From Agromyces sp. Root81 (lineage in GTDB: Bacteria > Actinomycetota > Actinomycetes > Actinomycetales > Microbacteriaceae): 64,000 nucleotides of DNA. The position numbers and the translations under genes are program-made. Positions 33,530 to 41,756 of the stretch are shown here, piece after piece. The notes below the pieces were generated by a model. That model searched no databases. It was not told where the DNA came from and worked only from the letters and a program-made list of their open reading frames with translations. Where the stretch lies: assembly GCF_001429165.1 (NCBI RefSeq), contig NZ_LMIR01000003.1:124001-188000 (forward strand), written 5' to 3'. Position 1 is the first letter of the stretch. Each line of letters starts with the position of its first letter.

Positions 33530-34345
33530 ATGTTGCAAATCGGTGAGTTCGCAGGTCTGACAGGGCTGAGCGTGAAGGCGCTTCGCCATTATGACGAGAA
33601 GGCTGTGCTGGTCCCGGCCGAGGTCGACGACGTGTCAGGGTATCGAAGGTACGGCGAGGGTCAGGTCCGTGATGGTGTCGTCGCCCGGGCGCTTCGTGAC
33701 GCCGGCGTTCCGCTTCCGGCGGTTGCGGCGGCGGTTGCCGGCCGCGGGGCGCGCGATGCTCTGACGGAGCACCGTCAGCGGGTTCTCGAGGCTCGCTCGA
33801 TCGAAGACCAAGCGTTCGTGGCCGCGGAGGATGTGCTTCGTGCGATGGAGGTTCCGGTTTCGGTCGTCGAGCGCGAGATGGCCGTGCAACCATTCGTGGG
33901 ACAGGCGATCTCCGTGAGCTTGGATGCCCCTGAGTCGCTGTCCGATGAGGACGCCAATGCGGTGTTCGGGGAGCTGTTCGAGCGGTTGCATGCATCCGCT
34001 CTCGGCCCGAGCGGGCAGTTCTGGACGACGCTCCGGGCAGGCGAGCGGGGAACCGTCGAGGTCGTCTGCTGCTGGCCCACGCCCGTCGAGGTCGACGATG
34101 AGTGGTGCGGTCCGCAGGCATTCGCCGGAGTTCTTCCGGCCCGCACCGAGTTGGTCGCGACCTGGCGACCGACTCGTGGCGAGACGCTCCCTGACGGCGC
34201 CACGCACCCGGCCGTGGTCGCGCTCTTCGACGCGATTGCCGGACGGGAGATCGACCTGCGCGACATGGAGGTGCGCCAGACCGTGCTCGGCCAGAGCGAG
34301 GAAGACTACGCCGTCGAGGTCTCCGTCTCGGTGGAGACACGATGA
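33530..34345 (+). CDS. MerR-family transcriptional regulator with effector domain
   Basis: 271 residues. Residues 1-70 are the winged helix (IGEFAGLTGLSVKALRHYDE, then SGYRRYGEGQVRDGV), followed by a coiled-coil linker and a C-terminal domain of about 150 residues similar in layout to GyrI/BmrR-type ligand-binding domains (EREMAVQPFVGQAISVSL; TRPTRGETLPDGATHPAV). It would sense a small hydrophobic ligand. It is divergent from the decarboxylase-sigJ operon with a 19-bp-spacer promoter of its own. Confidence 0.8.
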   Translation: MLQIGEFAGLTGLSVKALRHYDEKAVLVPAEVDDVSGYRRYGEGQVRDGVVARALRDAGVPLPAVAAAVAGRGARDALTEHRQRVLEARSIEDQAFVAAEDVLRAMEVPVSVVEREMAVQPFVGQAISVSLDAPESLSDEDANAVFGELFERLHASALGPSGQFWTTLRAGERGTVEVVCCWPTPVEVDDEWCGPQAFAGVLPARTELVATWRPTRGETLPDGATHPAVVALFDAIAGREIDLRDMEVRQTVLGQSEEDYAVEVSVSVETR

Positions 34346-34413
34346 CGACGACGGCGACAGCCGCTGGGCTCATCCTGGTGTGATTCTCAACTCACATGCC
34401 CACGCCCCAGCGG

Positions 34414-34710
34414 TCAGTCCAAGCCGACTCGCTTCGCTGCCATGCTCATCCGCGCGGTCACCCAGGTCGCACACGCCATGACGGGGATCGCGATGAGCCA
34501 GGGCGTCCAAGCGCCCACCGGAAGCAGGAAGGCCACGATGCACGCCACGATCCCGACCATGACGGTGATCATCAGCGGCAGGAGCGACGCCTGCCGCCCG
34601 GCCTGACGGACTTGTTCATCAAGCGTGCCAGACGCGTAGAGCCGACGCAGGTACGGAATCCATGCCACGAATGCGGGCACGATCAACAACAGCGCACCGA
34701 CCATTTGCAC
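34414..34710 (-). CDS. Small membrane protein, copy 2 of a duplicated gene
   Basis: 98 residues, nearly identical to the product of 27405-27701 (same segments ALLLIVPAFVAWIPYLRRLY and AFLLPVGAWTPWL). The start codon is GTG here (ATG in the other copy) at the same spacing (7 nt) from the same TAGGAT hexamer. Copies differ by scattered substitutions only. Function unknown. Confidence 0.7.
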   Translation of the reverse strand: MQMVGALLLIVPAFVAWIPYLRRLYASGTLDEQVRQAGRQASLLPLMITVMVGIVACIVAFLLPVGAWTPWLIAIPVMACATWVTARMSMAAKRVGLD

Positions 34711-34742
34711 CCTAGCGATCCTAGTCGGGGCCTTCTCGCCGC

Positions 34743-35246
34743 TCACCGGCCGCCCGCGATGTCGCGAACCTGGGCGGGCGAGAGCTGGAGGAACCATGCG
34801 CCGCGGTCGAGGATGCCGAGCGTCGCGTACACCTCGGGGTTCACGCCGATCTCGTCGCGCTGCGCGTCGAAGTCGGTCTCGTAGTCGCTGCGCTGCCCGT
34901 CGACGAAGCTCAGCACGACGTCGTGGCGCGACGCCACCGGGTCGGTCGACAGCACCGGCGCCGCCGCGCGCACCGCTTCGACGACGCCCTCGTCGGACGC
35001 GTCGTCGAGATACAGCGAGACGACCACCTGCGTGTTCCACGGCGCACCGGGGTGCGTCACCGACCCGGTCGCGCCGTTCACGTTGTCGATGCCTGCCAGC
35101 TGCGATTCGAGCTCGCTCACGTCAGCATTCGCGGTGCAGCCGACGAGCGCGGCGCCCAGCGTGAGCATCGTGACCACCGACAGAAGCCTCATGCGGCCGC
35201 TCCGCTGACGAGCCACGGGTGTACTGGGCAACGTAGGCCTCCTCAT
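34743..35246 (-). CDS. Lipoprotein, third tandem copy (C)
   Basis: 167 residues. A signal peptide (LLSVVTMLTLGAALVGC) with lipobox, then a compact domain with HPGAPWNTQVVVSLYLDD, VEAVRAAAPVLSTDP and DGQRSDYETDFDAQRDE; ends LSPAQVRDIAGG. Copies A (36486) and B (35333) share this plan; C is the most diverged. The 5' end repeats the 3' end of the lipase-like gene (GAGGAGG to TCGTAG region). A shorter start at 35192 (MRLLSVV) is possible. It may bind the secreted lipase-like protein or its membrane target. Confidence 0.7.
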   Translation of the reverse strand: MRRPTLPSTPVARQRSGRMRLLSVVTMLTLGAALVGCTANADVSELESQLAGIDNVNGATGSVTHPGAPWNTQVVVSLYLDDASDEGVVEAVRAAAPVLSTDPVASRHDVVLSFVDGQRSDYETDFDAQRDEIGVNPEVYATLGILDRGAWFLQLSPAQVRDIAGGR

Positions 35247-35336
35247 CAGCGCGCGGCGACCGTGACCGCATCGAACGACGCCCGGCAGCTGGAATGTCAG
35301 CCGAGGCGGGGCCGACCGCACCTGCTCATCGCTCAC
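35246..35336 (-). pseudogene. Deleted copy of the 35839-36489 gene
   Basis: Begins with GTG and the codons for SDEQVRSAPPRLTFQLPG, identical to the start of the intact gene at 36489, then jumps to the codons for ASFDAVTV-AAR-stop, its last residues, out of frame. So the middle of about 185 codons is lost. It lies between lipoprotein copies B and C exactly where the intact gene lies between A and B. Confidence 0.8.
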
Positions 35337-35839
35337 TCGCCGTCCGCGATCTCGCGCATCTGGGCGGGCGAGAGCCGCAGCAAGTACGGCCCACTATCGG
35401 GCACGCCGAGCGCCGCGCAGATATCGGGGGTCACCGTGAGCTTGTACGATTCGGCATCGAAGTCGCTCTCGTAGTCGCTGCGCTGCCCGCCGATGAACAA
35501 CAGACTCACCTCGTGACGCGAGCCCTCGTCGTCGGCGACGAACACCGGAGCCGCGCCGCGCACCGCTTCGACGATGCCCGCATCGCTCGGGTCTTCGAGG
35601 TAGAGCCTCACGACGAGCTGCGTGTTCCACGGCGCCCCGGAATGCGCCACCCTGACAGTCGCATCGTTCACACCGTCGACCGTCGACAGCTCGGACGCCA
35701 GGCCCGAGACATCCGGATTCGCGGCGCACCCGACGAGCGCGACCGAACCGAGCGCGAACAGGGCGACGAACGCCGTGACGCGCAACCGCCCGATCCGCCT
35801 ACGACCCACGGGAGTACTGGGCAACGGAGACCTCCTCAT
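35333..35839 (-). CDS. Lipoprotein, second tandem copy (B)
   Basis: 168 residues, very similar to copy A: signal peptide VTAFVALFALGSVALVGC, then ANPDVSGLASELSTVDGVND, HSGAPWNTQLVVRLYLEDPS and GGQRSDYESDFDAESYKLTV. The ATG overlaps the stop of the 35839-36489 gene (TGATG). The region between the ATG and the mature part contains, in another frame, EEVSVAQYSRGS-stop, a copy of the lipase-like gene's end, which shows how the unit was duplicated. Confidence 0.75.
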   Translation of the reverse strand: MRRSPLPSTPVGRRRIGRLRVTAFVALFALGSVALVGCAANPDVSGLASELSTVDGVNDATVRVAHSGAPWNTQLVVRLYLEDPSDAGIVEAVRGAAPVFVADDEGSRHEVSLLFIGGQRSDYESDFDAESYKLTVTPDICAALGVPDSGPYLLRLSPAQMREIADGE

Positions 35840-36489
35840 CAGCGCGCGTCGACCGTGACCGCGTCGAACGACGCCGCGAGGGCGATCGAGTCGAACAGAT
35901 TGAGCATCGCGTTGCGGATCTCGCCAAGCGGCGTCGCGAAGCTCGCGAGCACCACCTGCTTCGACCCCGGCACCGCGAACCAGTAGTCCGCCTCGAGGCG
36001 AACTGCGGTGACCGAGATGCCATCCTCCTCGACGAGCTCCTCGAACTGGCGCTCGGTGCGCAGCACGCTCGCGCGCGGCCCGTCGAGCCGCCGAGCCGTG
36101 TCGGCTCCCGCGGATGTCGACGAGGCGAGCCCCTGGCCCAGCACGCCCAGCACCGCGTCGGCCGACGTGCCGACCGCGGGCGTCATGCGCAGGCGCTCGG
36201 GCGCGTGCACGGTGAGGGACGCCGGCAGGGCGACGCCCGGTGCGGCCTCGATGCAGAGGAACAGCGCGTGCGCTTCGGCGTCACGCGCCGCGACGATAGC
36301 CCGGTTGAAGCTCTGCCGCAGTCGCCGGCGTGCGAGCGCCGCGTCGTCGGCGACGCCCGCCAACTCGCGAACGATCACCTCGACCTGCTCGCGAGCGTGC
36401 TGCTCATCGCGCGGGTCGACCGTGAGCCAGCGCCCCGGCAGCTGGAACGTCAGCCGAGGCGGGGCCGACCGCACCTGCTCATCGCTCAC
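35839..36489 (-). CDS. Hypothetical protein of the lipase/lipoprotein locus
   Basis: 216 residues, no signal peptide or membrane helix, not recognised. It begins SDEQVRSAPPRLTFQLPGRW and contains RQSFNRAIVAARDAEAHALF and a late ADYWFAVPGSKQVVLASFAT. The pattern (beta-strand start LTFQLPGRW, mid helix, late YWFAVPG strand) resembles proteins found near WXG100 genes in actinobacteria, but I cannot name a domain. GTG start overlaps the lipoprotein A stop (GTGA). A deleted second copy is at 35246-35336. Confidence 0.65.
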   Translation of the reverse strand: MSDEQVRSAPPRLTFQLPGRWLTVDPRDEQHAREQVEVIVRELAGVADDAALARRRLRQSFNRAIVAARDAEAHALFLCIEAAPGVALPASLTVHAPERLRMTPAVGTSADAVLGVLGQGLASSTSAGADTARRLDGPRASVLRTERQFEELVEEDGISVTAVRLEADYWFAVPGSKQVVLASFATPLGEIRNAMLNLFDSIALAASFDAVTVDAR

Positions 36490-36992
36490 TCGCCGTCCGC
36501 GATCTCGCGCATCTGGGCGGGCGAGAGCCGCAGCGAGTACGGTCCGCTGTCGGGCACGCCGAGCGCCGCGCAGATGTCGGGGGTCACCGTGAGCTCGTAC
36601 GATTCAGCATCGAAGTCGCTCTCGTAGTCGCTGCGCTGCCCGCCGATGAAGTACAGGCTCACATCGTGACGCGAGGTCGCGTCGTCGGCGACGAACACCG
36701 GAGCCGCACCGCGTACCGCTTCGACGACGCCGGCATCGCTCGGGTCTTCGAGGTAGAGCGTCACGACGAGCTGCGTGTTCCAGGGTGCCCCGGAATGCGT
36801 CACCCCTGCGATCGCGTCGTTCACGCCGTCGACCGTCGACAGCTCGGACTCCAGGCCCGAGACATCCGGGTTCGCGGCGCACCCGACGAGGGCAACCGAA
36901 CCGAACGCGAACAGGGCGACGAACACTGTGACGCGCAACCGCCCGCTCCGCCTACGACCCACGCGTGTACTTCGCAACGTATACCTCCTCAT
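36486..36992 (-). CDS. Lipoprotein, first tandem copy (A)
   Basis: 168 residues. Basic N-terminus, hydrophobic VTVFVALFAFGSVALVGC with lipobox LVGC, then ANPDVSGLESELSTVDGVND, HSGAPWNTQLVVTLYLEDPS, GGQRSDYESDFDAESYELTV and PYSLRLSPAQMREIADGE. The ATG lies inside the last codons of the lipase-like gene; a GTG at 36962 (GRRRSG) would avoid most of the overlap. Position directly after a secreted-type effector gene, with two more copies, is what one would expect of an immunity or accessory lipoprotein (inference). Confidence 0.72.
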   Translation of the reverse strand: MRRYTLRSTRVGRRRSGRLRVTVFVALFAFGSVALVGCAANPDVSGLESELSTVDGVNDAIAGVTHSGAPWNTQLVVTLYLEDPSDAGVVEAVRGAAPVFVADDATSRHDVSLYFIGGQRSDYESDFDAESYELTVTPDICAALGVPDSGPYSLRLSPAQMREIADGE

Positions 36993-38541
36993 AGCCGCTC
37001 TCGCCGGATCCGGCGAAGAAGATCTCGTCGCCCGGCCGGGGCTCGGGCAGGTAGTGCTCAGCCTCGGAACCGTACATGATGGCGTCGTGCATCGGCCACA
37101 CGAGCGGCCGGTACTCCTGCCAGTCGGAGTCGAGGGCCGCGGCCCGATCGATCGGGTCGAGTCCGGCGAATTCGAGCGTGTGCACCGGATCGATGCCGTT
37201 CTTGATCTGCGTGACCCGTACACCGTCGGGCATGTCGCTGTAGTGCTTGTCGATCGCCGAGCCCGCGACGAACACCGACTCCACACGCTCGACGACTCGC
37301 GGGTCGGTCGCCAGCTCGCCCGCCATCATGCCGCCGAGCGACCATCCGGTGAACATGATCGGCGCGTCGCTCTCGAAGACGCCAGCGTCGGTCATCGCCT
37401 GCCACACCGCGTCTTCGTACTGGGTGCGCATCTCGGGGAACAGCGACAGCATCAGGTCGGTGCGGAGGTCGTTCATCGCCCCGTCGGTGTTGAACGGCCC
37501 CCAGTTCTGCGTGCTGGGCGTCTGCACGCGCCACGACACGATGTTGCCGTGTTCGTCGTGCACCGCGACGACGCGGATCTCGGTGAGGGCGTCCTTGCCG
37601 CGATCGTCTTGGCGGGCGAGCTGCGCCATCAGGCCCTGATAGTCGCGTGCTTCCTTGCCATCAGGCGTCGTCTCGGTCTTCGAGTTGCGCAACTGCGGCG
37701 CGCCCGCCTGCTCCGAGACCGCCAGCGCGATGATGCCTGCGGCGAGCGCGAGCCCCAGCACCAGGAGCCCGAGCGGCCCGAACGTCGTGAACACGAGACC
37801 CACCAGCGCGGCGGCGATGACCATCATGAGCAGCACGACGAGCGTCGAGATGAGCGCGCTGAGCGCCTGCATGAGCCATTCGACGACCGGTGTCAGCACC
37901 GCGGAGAGCCATTCCCCGACCGCGGAGAGCACGTCGCCGACACCGCCCCAGAACTGATCCCAGTTGTCGCCGAACGAATCGGCGCCGTGTTCGATCGCGG
38001 TCTCGATCTCGCGGATGGCTCGGTCGGCGGCATCCCAGATCTGCTCGCGCGCCTCGCGCAGCACTGCACGCGCGTCTTCGAGGTGCCGGTTGGAGGCGGC
38101 GATGTCGCTGTTGGCGCTCCACAGCTCGTCGCGGAGCCCGTCGGTCGACCGCCCTGCGGCCTCGGCCTGCACCATCTCGTTGTTCAAGTCGCCGAGGTCG
38201 CCCTGCAGGCGGTAGATCCGGTCTTGATGGAAGTCGGCGTCGTCGACGGCCGCACGGGCCCGCTCCTGCACCGACCCGAGCTCGACCGCGAACGTCGTCA
38301 GCGCCGACGCGGTGCCGCTGTACCGGCGATTCGCGCGCCGCAGCCCCTTCGCCGCCTCTTCGGCGCTGTCGCGCACCTTGTCGGTCGACTTGCTGACTTG
38401 GTCGTCGACGAGGTCGCGCAGCGCCTCTGCGGCTCGCTCGATGGCTTCGGCCGTCGACTGCAGCCGACTCGCGCGGGTCTCGAGCTCGGCGGGTCGCCCC
38501 GCGAAGACGTCGTCGTACTCGACGGCGAGTCCGGAACTCAT
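36952..38541 (-). CDS. LXG-like protein with membrane segments and C-terminal alpha/beta-hydrolase (lipase-like) domain
   Basis: 529 residues in three parts. Residues 1-200 are long amphipathic helices (ETRASRLQSTAEAIERAAEA; RGLRRANRRYSG-type hairpin; ARAVLREAREQIWDAADRAI) like the WXG/LXG targeting domains of type VII substrates. Around 205-290 lie hydrophobic helices (LISTLVVLLMMVIAAALVGL; LGLLVLGLALAAGIIALAV). Residues 300-529 are an alpha/beta hydrolase with nucleophile elbow FTGWSLGGMMAG (Ser near 405) and a late HDAIMYG. The start overlaps the WXG100-like stop (TGATG). Likely a secreted or membrane-anchored lipase/esterase effector. Confidence 0.7.
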   Translation of the reverse strand: MSSGLAVEYDDVFAGRPAELETRASRLQSTAEAIERAAEALRDLVDDQVSKSTDKVRDSAEEAAKGLRRANRRYSGTASALTTFAVELGSVQERARAAVDDADFHQDRIYRLQGDLGDLNNEMVQAEAAGRSTDGLRDELWSANSDIAASNRHLEDARAVLREAREQIWDAADRAIREIETAIEHGADSFGDNWDQFWGGVGDVLSAVGEWLSAVLTPVVEWLMQALSALISTLVVLLMMVIAAALVGLVFTTFGPLGLLVLGLALAAGIIALAVSEQAGAPQLRNSKTETTPDGKEARDYQGLMAQLARQDDRGKDALTEIRVVAVHDEHGNIVSWRVQTPSTQNWGPFNTDGAMNDLRTDLMLSLFPEMRTQYEDAVWQAMTDAGVFESDAPIMFTGWSLGGMMAGELATDPRVVERVESVFVAGSAIDKHYSDMPDGVRVTQIKNGIDPVHTLEFAGLDPIDRAAALDSDWQEYRPLVWPMHDAIMYGSEAEHYLPEPRPGDEIFFAGSGESGYEEVYVAKYTRGS

Positions 38542-38810
38542 CAGCCCTCCATCTTCTCGTCGAGCTCGGTGAACGTCTCGATGATCGCGTCGAGCCAGTC
38601 GTTCACGGTCTCGAGCTGCTCTTCGAGCTTGGCCCGGTTGTGATCCCAGTTGCCGGCGAAGTCGCGCACCCGGTTCGCCAACCGCGCCTCGCCCGTCAGG
38701 TCGGCGATGTCCTCACCGACGCGTCCGGCCGACGCGAACGTCTGCACGGCCGCACCGACCCGCGTACTCGCAGTGCGAAGCACAGAGAGGTCGAGGTCGA
38801 CATCGGTCAT
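38541..38810 (-). CDS. WXG100-like small protein
   Basis: 89 residues, all helical, with a central turn GNWDHNRAKLEE: a single Trp after Gly-Asn in the middle of a helical hairpin (DLSVLRTASTRVGAAVQTF before, LETVNDWLDAIIETFTELDE after), close to the WXG100/ESAT-6 plan. No signal peptide. Ribosome site GGAG; two adjacent ATGs, the inner one used. It is translationally coupled to the LXG-like gene and probably is its secretion partner or chaperone. Promoter hexamer TAGAGT lies about 25 bp before. Confidence 0.7.
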   Translation of the reverse strand: MTDVDLDLSVLRTASTRVGAAVQTFASAGRVGEDIADLTGEARLANRVRDFAGNWDHNRAKLEEQLETVNDWLDAIIETFTELDEKMEG

Positions 38811-38921
38811 CATCACTCCATTCCGCTCCAGCAGACTCTATCCGCGAGTCGACGCACGTGCTTCGAGCGCCGCCGCCGATCGGTCGCCTGAACACATCAC
38901 ACCACCCCGCTGGCGAGCGCG

Positions 38922-38943
38922 CGATGGGCACCGGTGCCCATCG
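38922..38943. promoter_or_regulatory. 22-bp perfect palindrome in the intergenic region
   Basis: CGATGGGCACC and its exact complement adjoin without spacer. It lies 110 bp upstream of the WXG100-like gene and 170 bp upstream of the serine hydrolase gene. It could be an operator for either divergent unit. No regulator gene is adjacent. The rest of 38817-39115 holds the zincin remnant and nothing else recognisable. Confidence 0.6.
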
Positions 38944-38954
38944 GGATCCGGATG

Positions 38955-38990
38955 CTACGCCCAGCCGAGCTCGCCCAGCTTGGCGTCGAG
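38955..38990 (-). pseudogene. Remnant of a zincin metalloprotease gene 3' end
   Basis: The minus strand reads RLDAKLGELGWA and stops, against LDDAKLRELGWA-stop of the intact zincin gene ending at 52103. The first 18 bases from the stop codon are identical. Again only the gene tail is present, 13 kb from the intact gene. Confidence 0.5.
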
Positions 38991-39115
38991 CCGCGTTCCA
39001 TCCACCCCTGAAGTGGGGCAGAGCCCACCCGTGTCGACGACCGCCTGCGGCGTAAGGTCGCGGGTGGGGGCATCCGCTCTCGAACTGCGTCTTGCGCGAC
39101 GCCAGGGGGCTGGCC

Positions 39116-40312
39116 ATGCGGAACTCCAAGTTGGCGGTCGCAGCAATCGCGGCCGTCACCTCGCTCATGCTGAGCGGCTGCGCCCCGGAGATCGACGACC
39201 CCCCGCTCACCGCTTCTCTTGACCCAGCGCTGCGCGAACAACTCGAAGCGGCCCTCGACGAGGGATTCGCGGCATCCGGGATGCCGGGGGTGATCGTCGG
39301 CGTGTGGTTTCCCGGCGAGAAGGAATGGGTCGCCGCCCGGGGCGTGGCCGATGTCGAGACCGACGAGCCGATGGCGCGCGACAACCAGCAGAAGATCGGC
39401 AGCATCACCAAGACGATCGTCAGCACGGTCATGCTGCAGGTGATCGGCGAGCCCGAGTTCGACGTGCGTCTCGACGACACCCTCGACCGGTGGTATCCCG
39501 AGTTCCCCGAGGCGTCGAAGATCACGGTGCGCATGCTGCTGAACCATTCGAGCGGCACCGGCGAGGCCGGCCGGGCTCAGGTCGACCGCATCTGCAGCGA
39601 CCCGTACGCCGTGCCGACGCCCGACGAACTCATCGCGGTCGGCGCGGCGACACCCCGCGCCGATTTCGCTCCGGGTGAGGGATTCGAGTACGCCAACACG
39701 AACTACTTCCTGCTCGGCGGCATCCTCAAGCAGGTCACGGGCGAGGAGCTCGCGACCCTCATCCACGACCGCATCACCGAGCCGTTCGGCATGGAACGCA
39801 GCAGGTTCGCCCCCGACGGAAAGGTCACGGCCCCGCTGACCCACGGCTACTCCAGCTTCTGCCCCGAGCTCGGGGAGCCGGCCGACACCGTCGACTGGTC
39901 GAACGGCGAGAGCTGGGCAGGTGGCGGCATGGTGTCGACCCTCGACGATCTCTACGCGTGGGGCGAGGCCCTCGGCGAGGGTGCGGGCGTGACCCCCGAG
40001 CTGCAGGCCGCGCGGTACGCGGATGTCGCGCCCATCCCGGGCCAGGCCGGAGCCGCGTACGGCCTCGGCACGGGTCTCGAGATCGACGTCGAGACCGGCT
40101 GCGTCACCAGCGTCTCGCACGCCGGCGCCGAGCCCGGGTACGGCACGAACGTCGCGTACTACCCGGTGACCGGCGCGGTCTTCGCGGTGCTCGGCAACGG
40201 CGACGGCGGAACGGGCGACGCGGTGCAGGAGGTCTTGAAGACGCTGGGGCCGCTGCTCGGCCCCGTGCTCCTCGGGTCGTCGACCGAGCCGTGCGCCGCT
40301 CCGTGGGGATGA
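39116..40312 (+). CDS. Serine hydrolase lipoprotein (beta-lactamase/D-Ala-D-Ala carboxypeptidase type), copy 1
   Basis: 398 residues. Signal peptide AVAAIAAVTSLMLSGC with lipobox LSGC; penicillin-binding-type fold with S-x-x-K in GSITKTIV (Ser near 103), Tyr-Ala-Asn in FEYANTNYFLLGGIL, and a late HAGAEPGYG as the third motif. It is exported and membrane-anchored, acting on peptidoglycan-like or ester substrates. The next gene (13 bp on) is a close paralogue, so the pair is a tandem duplication. ATG preceded by GGGGGC. Confidence 0.85.
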   Translation: MRNSKLAVAAIAAVTSLMLSGCAPEIDDPPLTASLDPALREQLEAALDEGFAASGMPGVIVGVWFPGEKEWVAARGVADVETDEPMARDNQQKIGSITKTIVSTVMLQVIGEPEFDVRLDDTLDRWYPEFPEASKITVRMLLNHSSGTGEAGRAQVDRICSDPYAVPTPDELIAVGAATPRADFAPGEGFEYANTNYFLLGGILKQVTGEELATLIHDRITEPFGMERSRFAPDGKVTAPLTHGYSSFCPELGEPADTVDWSNGESWAGGGMVSTLDDLYAWGEALGEGAGVTPELQAARYADVAPIPGQAGAAYGLGTGLEIDVETGCVTSVSHAGAEPGYGTNVAYYPVTGAVFAVLGNGDGGTGDAVQEVLKTLGPLLGPVLLGSSTEPCAAPWG

Positions 40313-40325
40313 GAGGGGCCTGATC

Positions 40326-41531
40326 ATGCGGAACTCCAAGTGGGCGGTCGTCGCGGTTGCGGCGGTTGCCATCTCCATGCTGAGCGGATGCATCGCCCTG
40401 ACGCCGAACGACGCCTCGGTTCCGCCGACCGCGGCCGCCCCGCCCCTCGACCCTGAACTGCGCGAGCAACTCGAGGCGGCGCTCGACGAGGGCTTCGAGG
40501 CATCCGGAATGCCCGGCGTGGTCGTCGGGCTGTGGGTTCCCGGCCAAGAGGAATGGGTCGCCGCCCGAGGCGTCTCGGATCTCGACGCGAGCGTGCCGAT
40601 GGACCGCGCGAACCAGTCCAAGATCGGGAGCATCACCAAGACCGTCGTCGGCACTGTCGCCCTGCAGGTCATCGGCGACGGTGAGGCCGGGCTCACCCTC
40701 GACGACACGATCGATCAGTGGTACCCCGACTTCCCGCTCGCCAACGAGATCACCGTGCGCATGCTCATGAACATGTCGAGCGGCATCGGCCCCCCGGGGC
40801 AGGCGCAACTCGATCGGATCTGCGCCGATCCGCACTCGACGATCACGCCCGACGAGATGATCGCCATCGGCGCAGCCACGCCGCGCGAAGCCTACGCACC
40901 GGGCGAGGGCAACACCTACTCGGGATACAACACCTTCATTCTGGGACGCATCCTCGAGCACTCGACCGGCACCGATCTCGGCGCGCTGATCGACGAGCGC
41001 CTGATGGTGCCGCTCGAGATGACGCGCAGCCGCTTCGCTCCCGATGCCGTGCTCGCGGAGCCGTTCAACCACGGCTACTCCGAGTTCTGCCCCGAGATGC
41101 CGCAGCCCACCGACACCACCGACTGGACCAACCACGAAGGCTGGGCGGCGGGCGCCATGCTCTCGACCATCGACGACCTGCACACGTGGGGGCTCGCGCT
41201 CGGCGAGGGGTACGGACTCACCCCCGAGATGCGAGCCGCCCGCATCGACGACCGCGCGCCTGGCACCACCGACGCGGGATACGGGTACGGGCTCAACGTG
41301 AGCGTCCACATCGACCCGGCGACAGGATGCCTGCTCGACCTCAATCACAGCGGCGCCGAGCCGGGCTATGGGGCGCACGTGCAGTACTTCGAGGGCTCCG
41401 GCGCGGTGTTCGCCCTCATCGGCAACGGCGACGGCGGCACGGGCGAAGAGTTCTTCAAGGTCGTCAAGGCGCTGCTCACGGTGCTGCCGGCGTCGGTGGC
41501 CGCGACATCGAGCGACGCTTGCCTCGAGTAG
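40326..41531 (+). CDS. Serine hydrolase lipoprotein (beta-lactamase type), copy 2
   Basis: 401 residues, same plan as copy 1: MRNSKWAVVAVAAVAISMLS-GC signal with lipobox, GSITKTVVGT (catalytic Ser-x-x-Lys), YSGYNTFILG as second motif, HSGAEPGYG as third. The two proteins share their signal start (MRNSK) and most of the core, which shows recent tandem duplication. The last 30 codons (VKALLTVLPASVAA) recur as a fragment at 43978. Confidence 0.85.
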   Translation: MRNSKWAVVAVAAVAISMLSGCIALTPNDASVPPTAAAPPLDPELREQLEAALDEGFEASGMPGVVVGLWVPGQEEWVAARGVSDLDASVPMDRANQSKIGSITKTVVGTVALQVIGDGEAGLTLDDTIDQWYPDFPLANEITVRMLMNMSSGIGPPGQAQLDRICADPHSTITPDEMIAIGAATPREAYAPGEGNTYSGYNTFILGRILEHSTGTDLGALIDERLMVPLEMTRSRFAPDAVLAEPFNHGYSEFCPEMPQPTDTTDWTNHEGWAAGAMLSTIDDLHTWGLALGEGYGLTPEMRAARIDDRAPGTTDAGYGYGLNVSVHIDPATGCLLDLNHSGAEPGYGAHVQYFEGSGAVFALIGNGDGGTGEEFFKVVKALLTVLPASVAATSSDACLE

Positions 41532-41756
41532 GGCGCAGGGGCTTCTCAGGCGTCGTCGTTGGCGCCCCCAGTGCTGAGACCCGCGAACGAGTGCCACCTG
41601 ATCTCGGGACTTGTACCGGTTGCTGCCCCGACGTAGCTTCGCAGAAGCTGCCCGACTCTAGATCCCCCGGGTAGCCGAGAGCGTAGACCGCGATCGACTC
41701 CCCTGCTACCGCATCAACGTTGCTCGATTTGGAACCCTTACCGAAGGACCCGAACC

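Noticed and set aside
36952-37286. Long frame joining the lipase-like end with lipoprotein A
   Set aside because: The upstream part is out of frame with the hydrolase and Arg/Ser/Thr-rich; the lipoprotein starts at its own signal peptide.
41532-41756. Possible tRNA or small RNA in the 225-bp gap
   Set aside because: No cloverleaf or T-loop consensus could be folded by eye; only weak GC-rich pairings.
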